From NCBI GenBank assembly GCA_944358865.1, contig CALVRV010000007.1:1-53893 (forward strand): a DNA stretch of 53,893 bases. Direction: 5' to 3'. The position numbers and the translations under genes were made by a program. Shown here in pieces: positions 1 to 9,900 of the stretch. Under the pieces are notes generated by a model. The model was given only the letters and a program-made list of their open reading frames with translations, was not told where the DNA came from and did not search any database. Source of the DNA: an uncultured Bacilli bacterium. GTDB lineage: Bacteria; Bacillota_I; Bacilli_A; RFN20; CAG-826. Every line of letters begins with the position of its first letter. Position 1 is the first letter of the stretch.

Positions 1-75
1 ATTGAATTAAAAGATGAATTTGTTAAAATAAGAAACGAGCAAGGACTAAAAAGTCTCACATCAATTGAAAGTTAA
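1..75 (+). CDS. 3' end of a gene entering the window (partial)
   Basis: Frame 1 is open from base 1 for 24 codons to a TAA at 73-75, ending in the residues LKSLTSIES. The composition (Lys/Glu/Ile-rich, helical) is that of an ordinary protein C-terminus. The next gene starts 86 bases later with its own promoter-like sequence. Nothing can be said about function from so short a tail; it could also be a chance open frame. Confidence 0.45.
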   Translation: MELKDEFVKIRNEQGLKSLTSIES

Positions 76-161
76 CACTTAAAAATATACATTTTTAAAA
101 AAATCGGTATTTTTTATTCTCTTTAAAATGGTAAAATTAAATTATTATAAGAGGTTTAGAT

Positions 162-2813
162 ATGAAACAAAAAATTTTATCCATGCTCTTGTTAGCTATG
201 ATAGCTATACCTTTGATAAGCTGTCAAGATAATGAGACTTCTTCATCGATCCCTGATCCTTCAACTACTACTAGTGAAGATATTGGCGGTCATGGTGGAC
301 TTCCAACTGATATTGAATATTTGGATGAACCATCAATTATGATTCATTACCAAAGAAATGATGAAAATTATTCTGACTGGGCATTATGGTTATGGGCTGA
401 TGGTCTAGATGGCCAAGAATACGCTTTTAATTATAGTGATGATTTTGGTGTTATTGCTTATTATGCTTTATCAACCTTTGGTGATAGTGTTCCAGAAGGA
501 CAATTAGGATTTATTATTAAAAGTGTTGGTACTTGGGACGCTAAAGACGTAGATTCTGATCGTTTTGTTGATTTTTCTGCTTTAGAAATTGATGATAATC
601 AAATTTATCACATTTATTTATTAACTGGTGACGCTCACATTTATACCGATAGTAGTTTAACTTTTGCAGATGAATTAACTTCTGTTCGTTTTAATGAAAC
701 TGCTACTCAAATATCAATATCTGCAAATAAACAATTAAGCCATATTAAAGTATTAAAAGATGGTCTAACCATTCAAGAACAATCTGCTTATTCTAATAAT
801 GTTATTGTTTATTTATTAGAAGATTATACCTTTGATATTACAGCATTATATCAAGTAGAAGCGACATTTAGTGAAACAGGAATGACTCTTACTAAACAAG
901 TTGATGCTTATTCTTATTATCGCGGTTCAGTTTTTGAAGAAACATACGCAGTTAGTGATGAAACAAAATTAGGTGCTTATGTTGATGAAAACACAAACAA
1001 AACACATTTTGCTGTTTGGTCACCATATGCAAAAGAGATTAAAGTTAATATTTATAATAACGGAACACCAACTTCTGTTTCACAAACATTAGGTGATGAT
1101 ACTAAATATTTATCATTAGATATGGAAAAAGCTAGTAATGGCTTATTTAGTGTAACTGTTGATGAAAGATTATACGATAAATATTATACCTATACAGTTA
1201 TAAGTGGCACTTATCCAGAAGGAAAAGAAATTGTTGATCCATATGCATATGGTGCAGGTGTCAATGGTTTAAGAGGATTAATTGTTGATTTTGATAAAAC
1301 TAATCCAACTGGTTGGGAAAATGTTATTCCACATAATTATGATCGTAAAGAACTAGTGGTATATGAAACTCATGTTAGTGACATTACTAGTTCTAAAACT
1401 TGGCAGGGCAGTGAAACTAACCGTTATAAATTCCTTGGTCTAATCGAAGAAAATACTACTTATACTCAAGATAATACAACTGTTAAAACTGGTTTTGATC
1501 ATATTAAAGAACTAGGTGTTAACGCTGTACAATTACTTCCTATATTTGATCAAGCTAATGATGAAACTTCTATGACATTTAACTGGGGATATAATCCACT
1601 AAATTATAATGTTTTAGAAGGTTCGTATTCTTCTAATCCATATGATGGTTATGCAAGAATTAAAGAATTTAAACAAGTTGTTCAAGCATTTAATGAAGCA
1701 GGAATTAATGTCATTATGGATGTTGTTTATAATCATACATCTGGTTTAGTTGGTTCTAATTTTGATGTTTTAATGCCTGGATATTATTATCGTTATACAA
1801 ATGAGGGAATCGCTAGTAATGGATCAGGATGTGGCAATGAAACTGCTAGTGAAATGCCTATGTATTCTAGATTTATGAAAGATTCGACAGAATTCTTAGC
1901 TAGTGAATATAAATTAGGTGGATACCGTTTTGACTTAATGGGTCTTCATGACTTAGATACAATGAATGAATTAGTTAGTAATTTAAAAACTGTTAATGAA
2001 AACATTGTTGTTTATGGTGAACCTTGGACAGCAGGAACGACTACACTTTCTTCTTCTAAACAATCTGTTCAAGCTAATGGTAACAAGTATGAAGGATTTG
2101 GCCAATTTAACGATCAAATGCGTGATGCTTTAATAAAAGGTGGTTTAAGTAGTGACGAACAAGTTGGTTGGGTCACCTCCAATAGTGCTGGTACTGCAAG
2201 CGATGTATCAAAAATTATTGCAGGTGTTAAAGGTATCACTCAAGCGGGTGTCTCAATTACCGATCCAGACAAAACTGTTAATTATGTAACATGTCATGAT
2301 AACTATACTTTATATGATAGGATTCACGCTGCTGGTGTTAGTGAAAATGTTGATAAGATGGCAACACTTGCTAATGCAGTGGTATTAACTAGCCAAGGCA
2401 CAACATTTATTCTTGCTGGTGAAGAAATTTTAAGAAGCAAGCAAGGAGATAAAAATTCTTTTGAATCTGGTTATGAAATTAATGAATTAGATTATTCAAG
2501 AAAAATTACTTATAAAGATGTCTTTAATAATTACAAAGATCTCATTAACTTTAAAATCACAAATGATGCATTGCATTTAAATGAACAAGAAGTTAATGAA
2601 AATGTTGATGTTGAATCCATTAATTTTGATACCGCATTTAAAATTACAATTAATGATGTTACTAACAATCAAGAAATTGTTATTTATCACGCTAATGGTG
2701 CAGCTAAAGATATTCCATTAGATTTAGATGGATACAATATTGTTATTGACACTCTTAATCAAACCGATCATAGCAAATTAAACGCTTATCAAACCATTAT
2801 TACTGTTAAATAA
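162..2813 (+). CDS. Type I pullulanase-like GH13 lipoprotein
   Basis: Cell-surface alpha-glucan debranching enzyme, cleaving alpha-1,6 links of pullulan/starch/glycogen. The 883-residue product has a lipoprotein signal peptide with lipobox LISC (Cys21), then a region like the CBM41/PUD starch-binding domain (about 55-150), a CBM48-like domain (about 275-365), and a GH13 barrel. The pullulanase signature appears as FNWGYNP (YNWGYDP in most relatives). The four GH13 regions are visible: DVVYNHT (Asp520), YRFDLMG with nucleophile Asp591, GEPW with acid/base Glu620, and HDN with Asp713. The start has an AGAGG ribosome site about 9 nt upstream and an extended -10 (TGGTAAAAT, 129-137). A hairpin terminator follows at 2933-2963. 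The N-terminal linker is short compared with the other lipoproteins here. The pullulanase assignment is strong; exact substrate range is inferred. Confidence 0.92.
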   Translation: MKQKILSMLLLAMIAIPLISCQDNETSSSIPDPSTTTSEDIGGHGGLPTDIEYLDEPSIMIHYQRNDENYSDWALWLWADGLDGQEYAFNYSDDFGVIAYYALSTFGDSVPEGQLGFIIKSVGTWDAKDVDSDRFVDFSALEIDDNQIYHIYLLTGDAHIYTDSSLTFADELTSVRFNETATQISISANKQLSHIKVLKDGLTIQEQSAYSNNVIVYLLEDYTFDITALYQVEATFSETGMTLTKQVDAYSYYRGSVFEETYAVSDETKLGAYVDENTNKTHFAVWSPYAKEIKVNIYNNGTPTSVSQTLGDDTKYLSLDMEKASNGLFSVTVDERLYDKYYTYTVISGTYPEGKEIVDPYAYGAGVNGLRGLIVDFDKTNPTGWENVIPHNYDRKELVVYETHVSDITSSKTWQGSETNRYKFLGLIEENTTYTQDNTTVKTGFDHIKELGVNAVQLLPIFDQANDETSMTFNWGYNPLNYNVLEGSYSSNPYDGYARIKEFKQVVQAFNEAGINVIMDVVYNHTSGLVGSNFDVLMPGYYYRYTNEGIASNGSGCGNETASEMPMYSRFMKDSTEFLASEYKLGGYRFDLMGLHDLDTMNELVSNLKTVNENIVVYGEPWTAGTTTLSSSKQSVQANGNKYEGFGQFNDQMRDALIKGGLSSDEQVGWVTSNSAGTASDVSKIIAGVKGITQAGVSITDPDKTVNYVTCHDNYTLYDRIHAAGVSENVDKMATLANAVVLTSQGTTFILAGEEILRSKQGDKNSFESGYEINELDYSRKITYKDVFNNYKDLINFKITNDALHLNEQEVNENVDVESINFDTAFKITINDVTNNQEIVIYHANGAAKDIPLDLDGYNIVIDTLNQTDHSKLNAYQTIITVK

Positions 2814-2928
2814 TAAAAAAATAAAAATAAAGCATTTTTGCAATAAAATTGTTCAATTTTGTAGCGATTTTAAAAAATAATCTCTATTTAATTAACTAAA
2901 ACTATTTAAAAACTGTTAAATCCTGCGG

Positions 2929-2966
2929 GGTTATAAAAGCATGGGTTAACGCTCGTGCTTTTTCTT
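2929..2966 (+). terminator. Intrinsic terminator inside a 38-bp dispersed repeat (copy 1)
   Basis: A stem AAAGCATG / CGTGCTTT (one G-U pair) with a loop containing GTTAAC is followed by T-rich sequence, downstream of the pullulanase gene. The whole 38-bp block matches the reverse complement of 18871-18908 at 35 of 38 positions, well beyond what the stem itself requires. Confidence 0.75.
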
Positions 2967-3078
2967 ATATGAAGATATTAAAAACTTATTCTTTTTTAAA
3001 CAAATACAAATTGTCTTATAAGCAATATATAAAAAATAACATTATTTATTTAATAGTATTTTTAAAATAAAAAGCATT

Positions 3079-3105
3079 TAAAAAGACCCAATTTTTTTGA
3101 GTCTT
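3079..3105 (-). terminator. Terminator of the methyltransferase gene
   Basis: Read on the minus strand, AAGACTC and GGGTCTT form a 7-bp stem (one U-G pair) around an A-rich loop, then run into TTTT. It lies 17 bases after the stop of the minus-strand methyltransferase. Confidence 0.7.
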
Positions 3106-3121
3106 ATTTATAAAAATTTTT

Positions 3122-3673
3122 TTATTTTTTAATGATGAAACTTATCCAATCATTACCACGATTTAATGTGTCTTTACTAATATGGATATCAACAATATTT
3201 AAATTATATTTCGCTAATTTTTCTTTAGTTAAGTAAGTATAATATCTTTCCGCAATATAGCCTTCATAATCTCCATATTTAAAAGAACAATAGGCAACCC
3301 CATCATCTTTTAACAAAGATAAGATTTTGTTAAATACCTTGTCTAAATCTTGACTTGGGAAATGAATCAATGAAGAGCAAGCCCAAATACCATCGAATTT
3401 TTCATCATCTTCAAATTCCATAATATTAGCTTTTTTACAATTTAACCCTAAATCTTTCGCGTGATTAATAAATTCATCTTCAATATCGATTCCTAAGACA
3501 TCATATCCACGATTTTTAAAATAGAGTAAATCTCTTGCTGAACCAAAGCCAATTTCTAAAATACGTCCTTGTGGTTTTAAATGATGTAAATAAAAGCGAT
3601 ATTCATTACTCATATCCGCTTGGAAGGTCGCTTTTATATATTCCTGCGGATTTAACGTATAAAAGTTTTCCAT
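3122..3673 (-). CDS. Class I SAM-dependent methyltransferase
   Basis: A 183-residue cytoplasmic protein with a Rossmann methyltransferase fold. Motif I is ILEIGFGSA (SAM glycine loop) near residue 40, followed by the acidic strand end DVLGIDIE and the motif IV-like strand FDGIWACSSLIHF. The substrate cannot be told from sequence. The ATG at 3673 is preferred over an upstream TTG at 3691. There is no ribosome binding site, but TATAAT (minus strand, 3680-3685) lies only 6 nt upstream, so the mRNA is probably leaderless. It is a single-gene unit, convergent with the pullulanase. Confidence 0.8.
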   Translation of the reverse strand: MENFYTLNPQEYIKATFQADMSNEYRFYLHHLKPQGRILEIGFGSARDLLYFKNRGYDVLGIDIEDEFINHAKDLGLNCKKANIMEFEDDEKFDGIWACSSLIHFPSQDLDKVFNKILSLLKDDGVAYCSFKYGDYEGYIAERYYTYLTKEKLAKYNLNIVDIHISKDTLNRGNDWISFIIKK

Positions 3674-3818
3674 GTATTTATTATAAAACAAGTTTTAAAA
3701 AGTAAATAGCAAATTTCTTCTTAAGGGATTACACTTAAATTGATTCTCAAATAATAATTTATATTTCTTAGTATGAACATATTTGTTAATATATACTATC
3801 CTAAAGGAGAAGATAGAA

Positions 3819-6170
3819 ATGAAAAAGAAACAAATTTATCCAATATTAGCCCTTGTTATGTTATCAGTGGTTTCATTAACTAGTTGTAATTTTATCACTA
3901 ATAGTTCTTCTAGTAATGATTTAGTTAGTTCATCTACTACCTCAACCACTAGTGATACTAGTTCTAATTTTTCTACAACTAGTAGTTCATCTACTACTAC
4001 AACAACAACGACAACAACTACAACAATAACAACTTCAAACCCAACCCCTCCTAAAGAATTAGTCAGTGTCTCTTTAACTTTAAATAATGATAATTATTAT
4101 GTTGGTCAATCTTATAATGGTATGTTAGATATAACTATTTTTGCTAATTATAGTGATAATAGTAGTGTAGATATTACTCAAGATATTAATAATTTAGAAA
4201 CTTATGTAGTAGATACAAGTGATTCACATCAAATTTCTGGAATGTCAATTCTACATTCTTCTGGCTATTATAATGGTTTTATTTCTTTTTCATATTTAAA
4301 TGAAAATTATGATTTTAATGAAACATTCTTTCTTCAATCCTTATTAGACAATGAAAATAAAACTATAACTAGTATTGAAATTCTTAATTATGATAGTAAT
4401 CCTAGTATAGGAAGTGTGTATAACAAAGAAAGCTTAGATTTAAAAATTGTTTTTGATAATGATACTGAAGGATATGAATTAATTAAATACAACGATAATT
4501 TATCTTCTCGATTAAATTTAATATTAAATTTAGGTAATGGCGATATTAATTTAATTGATAATCCTTTAAATGCATCATCAGATACATATTATTTATATGT
4601 TGAAGATAGCATTACTAAAATTAAAAGTACCACTGTTACATTTACAATTAGTGGCGGTGGATTTGTTAAATTAGAAAATGTCAGTATTGTCGCTAGTGAT
4701 GTTGATAGCGGATACGCTCCTAGTTTGGGAGACGTAAAAATTTTAGTTATTCCTATTCATTTAAATCGTGGGAATAGCTCAATAACTGCTTTAAGTTTTA
4801 ATAATAGTGATCTAACTAGATTAAATAAATTATATTTTGGTTCAAATCTTGATGCACAAGATGAAGACTGGCCCTTTTCCTTTAAAGATTATTATGAAAC
4901 TGCTTCCTTTGATCAAATGAGTATTTCTGGTATGGTTAGTGAAGTATATTATGAGGAACAATATACGATTTATAGTGTTAATAACGATCAAAGCATGGAG
5001 TCATTATATAATGTGTTTTCTAATGCTTTAGATTTTGTCTATCAAAGTCATAGCGATATCGACTGGTCTAGTTATGACATTAACAATGATGGCTATATTG
5101 ATAACGTTCATTTTATTAATAATGCAGGAAATGGAGTTGAGTGGTCGGATGTTTTATGGCCTCATATGTCACAAGCAAATATTCAACCAACTAATAATAG
5201 ATTAGGAATAAATGTTTATAGCATGTCACAATTAACATCTTTTGATGATGGAATTTCTACTGCAGTGCACGAACAAGGTCATATTTTTGGTCTAATGGAT
5301 TATTATGATTACACGAGTTCTAGTGAAGGTGGATTTGTTGACTATATTGGTTATGCTGATATGCAATCTGGCAATGCCTTTGATTGGAATTCTTATTCTA
5401 AACTAAGTATGGGATGGATTGAGCCATATGTTATTGATGGCACAAAAGATAGTGTTACTATTACTTTACAAGCCGCATCTTTAAATGGTGATTGTTTAAT
5501 TATACCCGCTAATTATGGGACTTTTAATGGCTCGGCTTTTGATGAATATTTTCTTATTGAATTATTTTCACCTTATAACAACAATGAATTTGATTGGTAT
5601 ATGTGGGATAATCAACTAGGCTCATCATATAGTAGTGTTGATTCTTCTTTTTCTGGTTTAGGTGATTATGGAGTAAGAATGTATCATGTAAATTCTACTT
5701 TATATGAATTTACTAACGCTCAATTTATGTCAGATTGGTATAGTTACTATATGTATTTTGATGAGAAAATAAAAATTAATACCAAAGAAGAATTATTGCA
5801 AGCCTATAATTCATCAACAAGTTATGCTGGTTTATTTATTACAAATTCTTCTAATTCTAGTGATTATCTTGGATTTAATGTTGATGATCCAATTATTGAA
5901 GATAGTAAATTATTAACTATTATTCAGGCTAAAAATGAAAATACTTTTGCAAGCGAAACATCATATTATTATGACGATCATGTTTTAGATAGTGAGGACA
6001 TGTTTCAAGAGGGAGACGTCTTTACTTTTGATGAGTATTCTCACTTTTTAAGTAAAGGTGATAGACACAATATAACCACTATGGATAACGGTGAAATATT
6101 CCCATATGAAATAATTTTTGATAAAATGAGTAAGGAAAGTGTTACCATTACAATTAATAAAGTTATTTAA
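3819..6170 (+). CDS. M6-family metalloprotease lipoprotein
   Basis: Secreted, membrane-anchored zinc protease of the immune inhibitor A (M6) type. Of 783 residues, the first 23 form a lipoprotein signal with lipobox LTSC. A Ser/Thr linker with a run of about eleven Thr codons (ACN repeats near 3992-4035) follows, then two Ig-like beta regions (about 70-290) and the catalytic domain. The zinc site HEQGHIFGLMD (HExxHxxGxxD, first His about 484) is complete. An EF-hand-like stretch DINNDGYID lies about 60 residues before it. The start was moved to the ATG at 3819 because AGGAG (3805-3809) sits just upstream; an upstream TTG at 3783 has no such site. The zinc-ribbon gene follows after 14 nt. Substrates are unknown. 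Confidence 0.88.
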   Translation: MKKKQIYPILALVMLSVVSLTSCNFITNSSSSNDLVSSSTTSTTSDTSSNFSTTSSSSTTTTTTTTTTTITTSNPTPPKELVSVSLTLNNDNYYVGQSYNGMLDITIFANYSDNSSVDITQDINNLETYVVDTSDSHQISGMSILHSSGYYNGFISFSYLNENYDFNETFFLQSLLDNENKTITSIEILNYDSNPSIGSVYNKESLDLKIVFDNDTEGYELIKYNDNLSSRLNLILNLGNGDINLIDNPLNASSDTYYLYVEDSITKIKSTTVTFTISGGGFVKLENVSIVASDVDSGYAPSLGDVKILVIPIHLNRGNSSITALSFNNSDLTRLNKLYFGSNLDAQDEDWPFSFKDYYETASFDQMSISGMVSEVYYEEQYTIYSVNNDQSMESLYNVFSNALDFVYQSHSDIDWSSYDINNDGYIDNVHFINNAGNGVEWSDVLWPHMSQANIQPTNNRLGINVYSMSQLTSFDDGISTAVHEQGHIFGLMDYYDYTSSSEGGFVDYIGYADMQSGNAFDWNSYSKLSMGWIEPYVIDGTKDSVTITLQAASLNGDCLIIPANYGTFNGSAFDEYFLIELFSPYNNNEFDWYMWDNQLGSSYSSVDSSFSGLGDYGVRMYHVNSTLYEFTNAQFMSDWYSYYMYFDEKIKINTKEELLQAYNSSTSYAGLFITNSSNSSDYLGFNVDDPIIEDSKLLTIIQAKNENTFASETSYYYDDHVLDSEDMFQEGDVFTFDEYSHFLSKGDRHNITTMDNGEIFPYEIIFDKMSKESVTITINKVI

Positions 6171-6184
6171 GGAGGAATTTAACA

Positions 6185-6568
6185 ATGAAAAGATGCCCTT
6201 ATTGTAATAGTGAAAATTTAGATGACGCGACAATATGTCAAACCTGTGGTAGCAGTTTAACTAATGTCGCTGTTAGTCCAATGCCTTCTAATAATATTTC
6301 TAGCAAACCAACTTCTTCTAGTTCTAGTGCTGTCGGTTGGGGATTTTTAGGATTTTTTGTTCCTATTGCTGGTTTAATTTTATTTTTAGTTTGGCGAGAT
6401 GATAGACCTGAAGATTCTAAAGCGGCTGGTATTGGTGCATTGGTTTCTGTAATTATTAGTGTCGTATTTTCTACATTGTTTACTATTTTTTATGTTTTAA
6501 TTGCAGGCGGTGCTTTGGCTGCCTTGTTTGAATCATTAGAAAACGCTATGTCATCTACTAGTTTTTAA
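6185..6568 (+). CDS. Zinc-ribbon membrane protein
   Basis: 127 residues. The N-terminus carries a zinc ribbon, CPYCNSENLDDATICQTCG, with two CxxC pairs (about residues 4-22). A Ser-rich linker and two hydrophobic segments follow (about 55-75 and 85-115), with WRDDRPEDSKAAG between them. This arrangement is common in small Firmicutes membrane proteins of unknown role. A strong AAGGAGG site precedes the start, and the gene lies 14 nt after the M6 protease, so the two are probably cotranscribed. A terminator follows at 6598-6626. Function unknown. Confidence 0.8.
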   Translation: MKRCPYCNSENLDDATICQTCGSSLTNVAVSPMPSNNISSKPTSSSSSAVGWGFLGFFVPIAGLILFLVWRDDRPEDSKAAGIGALVSVIISVVFSTLFTIFYVLIAGGALAALFESLENAMSSTSF

Positions 6569-6597
6569 TTAATATAATTAATTACAAATAATAAGAG

Positions 6598-6626
6598 CCA
6601 TATAATGAATATATGGTTTTTATTTT
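6598..6626 (+). terminator. Intrinsic terminator after the zinc-ribbon gene
   Basis: CCATATA and TATATGG form a perfect 7-bp stem with a 5-nt loop, followed by TTTTTATTTT. It closes the protease/zinc-ribbon unit. Confidence 0.75.
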
Positions 6627-6959
6627 ATGCAAAAAGGTGCAATTAATGAATTAAATACTAAAAATTTTAAAGTCAATTTAATTTTTATATCTAATAGTTT
6701 TGTTTTTAATTGTGCTATCCAAATATTAGTAAAATAAAACTTGCTCTATGATAATTGCGGCGTCTTTAACAATCCTCATGTTATTATTAGAAAATCTAAA
6801 TCTAATAAAGAACATTTTATATAATCAACAAACTTGGATTTATAATTTATTACCACTATACTATTTTAACATTGCTTTAGTGTGCTAATTTTATTAAAAT
6901 AAATTTTAGTTAGTAAGTTTATTGCTTAGTGCATCTTAAAATTTTTGGAGAATTTAATT
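6627..6959 (+). other. Gene-free stretch with one possible gene fragment
   Basis: Mostly AT-rich, without a credible full gene. An open frame at 6748-6888 (46 codons, no ribosome site) reads as hydrophobic sequence including LLPLYYFNIALVC. This faintly resembles the conserved segment of YwaF/TIGR02206-type membrane proteins and may be a gene remnant. The ribosome site of the next gene (GGAG, 6947-6950) ends this stretch. Confidence 0.3.
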
Positions 6960-9900
6960 ATGAATAGAAAATTTATTGTGGCTATGATCGCCTCGTTAAT
7001 GGTTATAATTTTAAGCAGTTGTCAACTTGATAATATTTTTAAATCGTCTTCATCTAGCAATATACCTTCATCGAGTTCTAGTATTTTTGATACAAGTTCT
7101 ACAACTAGTAGCGATTCATCTACTTCTAATAGCAGCACCACAACAAGTGAGCCACCAGTAGAACACGTTATTAAGATAACTCATAACAACCAATCTAATA
7201 GTTTGTATGTTGATGAAACATTACAGCTTTCCTTATTAGTGGATAATTTGCCATATGATGGTAATGATATGTATTGGTCTAGTAGTGATAATTCAATAGC
7301 TATAATTGATTCGACTGGTTTAGTAAGAGCTATAAAAGAAGGAAATGTTAACATAAGTGTTTCTTTATTTATCGACGAAAAATTATATGATGATAGCATC
7401 TCTTTAGAGATATTACATATACCTGTTTTGCCTACCTCTATTAGTTTAGACGTAGAATCAATTACTTTAAATATTGATGATACTTATCAACTAACACCGA
7501 CAATTTATCCAGAAAACGCTGATAATAAATCTATTACTTATATAAGTAATGATACTGATATTGCTACTATTTCTAATGATGGTTTAATAACTGCTTTAAA
7601 AGGAGGAAAAACAAGCATAACAGCCACTACAATTAATGGCTTAACTGCTCAAGTTGAATTAGTTGTACATACTCCCGTTGTTTCTTTTGTTAATATTGAT
7701 AGTGTAACATTAGATGTTGGTGATATAAAAACAATAACCGCAAACATTAGGAATTATGATAATGGCACATTAACTTATTCAAGCAGCAATAGTGAAATTG
7801 TTAGTGTTGATAGCCAAACTGGTCAAATAAAAGCTTTAAAACATGGAACCGCGACTATTAGCGCATCAATAACACTTAATTCTTTTACTTATAGTGATGA
7901 GTATGATGCTATTGTTAGAGACCCCAGCGAATATACCAGTGGTTTACAATTTACTATTTCAAGTGACGGGACATATTATAGTGTTACCGGTTATAATGGA
8001 GCAAATCATAACGTAACTATTCCTTCTATATATAATAATTTGTCAGTTGAAGAAATTGCTGATAAAGCTTTTTATAATAACGACACAATAAAAATTGTTA
8101 ACATTCCATATAGTATAAAAACAATTGGAGTTCAGGCTTTTGGTGGAGGCTGTGATTATTTAGAAATTATAAACATCCCCTATAATAGTCAACTAACAAC
8201 CATAAAAAAACAAGCATTTGAATTTTGTGACACACTACGCTCAATTAGAATTCCTAAAACTGTTTCAACTATAGAATTAAATGCATTCGGCAATTGCTTT
8301 TATGGTAAATTCACTATATATTGTGAAACAACTAGTAAACCTAGTGGTTGGGACGATTATTGGATGGGATATCCAAACATTTATGATTTGCCTATTATTT
8401 ATTGGAATGCTAGTGGAATAGACAGAGATAACTTTGTTTATTTATATTCTTATGATAATTTAAGTAAAGAATATTATATAGAAATCACAGATTATATTAA
8501 TGAATCTAATGTTGATTCGATTACAATTCCTCATACAATAAATAATTTTGTTGTTAAAAGTATTGGCTCGAGAGCTTTTGAAGATTGCAATAACATTAAC
8601 TTTATTTTGTTTGAAGAAAATTGTGAAATTAATAATATTGGCGATTACGCATTTTTGGATTGCTATTTGTATTACATCATCATACCATCTAGTGTTCAAA
8701 TTATAGGTGAAGGAGCTTTTGAAAATAGTTCTAGAGTTATATATTGTGAAGACTCTTCAATCCAAACTGGATGGCATGAAAATTGGAATTCTTCAAATAT
8801 TTTAACTATTTTTAATTGTCATGATTTTGGAATATATAATGAAGAAAATTATTATTTTAATTATCTAATTGTAAATGATGATGTTGATGCTTACGCTGCT
8901 ATTATTTCGTTTGGTTTAAATTCTCGGACAAGCCTTGACGTTATTATTCCTAGCGCTATAAATATTGACGGGGGTGATATTCCAGTTAAATTAATTAATG
9001 AATATCTTTTTTATGACTTTCCAGAATATATACAATCAGTTTTTATTCCCTCTAGCGTTGGAATTATTACTGGAAGGATATTTTCTTCACAATCTTTTAG
9101 CAAAATTTATTGTGAAATTTTAAGTGAAGCTGAAGGTTGGGATGATGAGTGGAATTATTATGATAATCCTGTTGTTTGGGGATATACAGGTATTAGCAGT
9201 TCAACTGATGAAAACCATAGTAACAATTACAATTTAGAATATAGCGTTTCTAAAGATTTTGATGGCAGTAAATATATAACTATTACAAAATGTAATGTCG
9301 ATGAAGGCTATTATGTTTATGTAGATATCCCAGAATTATTCAATATAGACGGAGTGGATATTCCTGTTAAAATCATTGCTGAAAATTCTTTTTCAAACAC
9401 AGATCAAATAAGAGGAGTTAATATACCTAGCAGTGTTACTATAATTAAAACTGAAGCTTTTCGAAACTGCAATTATATAAACTTTAAAATAGATTTTGCT
9501 GAAAATAGCAAATTAGAAATAATTGAAGATTATGCATTTGCTGGATGCAATTTAGAAAATACTTTTAACATTCCTAGCAGTGTAAAAAGTATAGGAAATT
9601 ATGCATTTGCTGGATGCAATTTAGAAAATACTTTTAACATTCCTAGCAGTGTAAAAAGTATAGGAAATTATGCTTTTGAAGATTGCGATTTTGAAAATAT
9701 ATCGTTTGGTGAAAATAGCAAGCTAGAAACATTAGGAATAAACGCTTTTACTGACTGCAACAGTTTAACTAATGTTGAAATTCCGAAAGGTGTAAAAACA
9801 ATTAATGCTTTTAATAGTTGTGATAATTTAGAAACTGTAACATTTGAAGAAGGAAGCCAACTTGAATCAATAGCGGGCTTTATGAATTGCTTAAATCTTA

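Noticed and set aside
3992-4035. ACN repeat as a phase-variation switch
   Set aside because: It is a trinucleotide-type run; slippage changes length by whole codons and cannot switch the frame.
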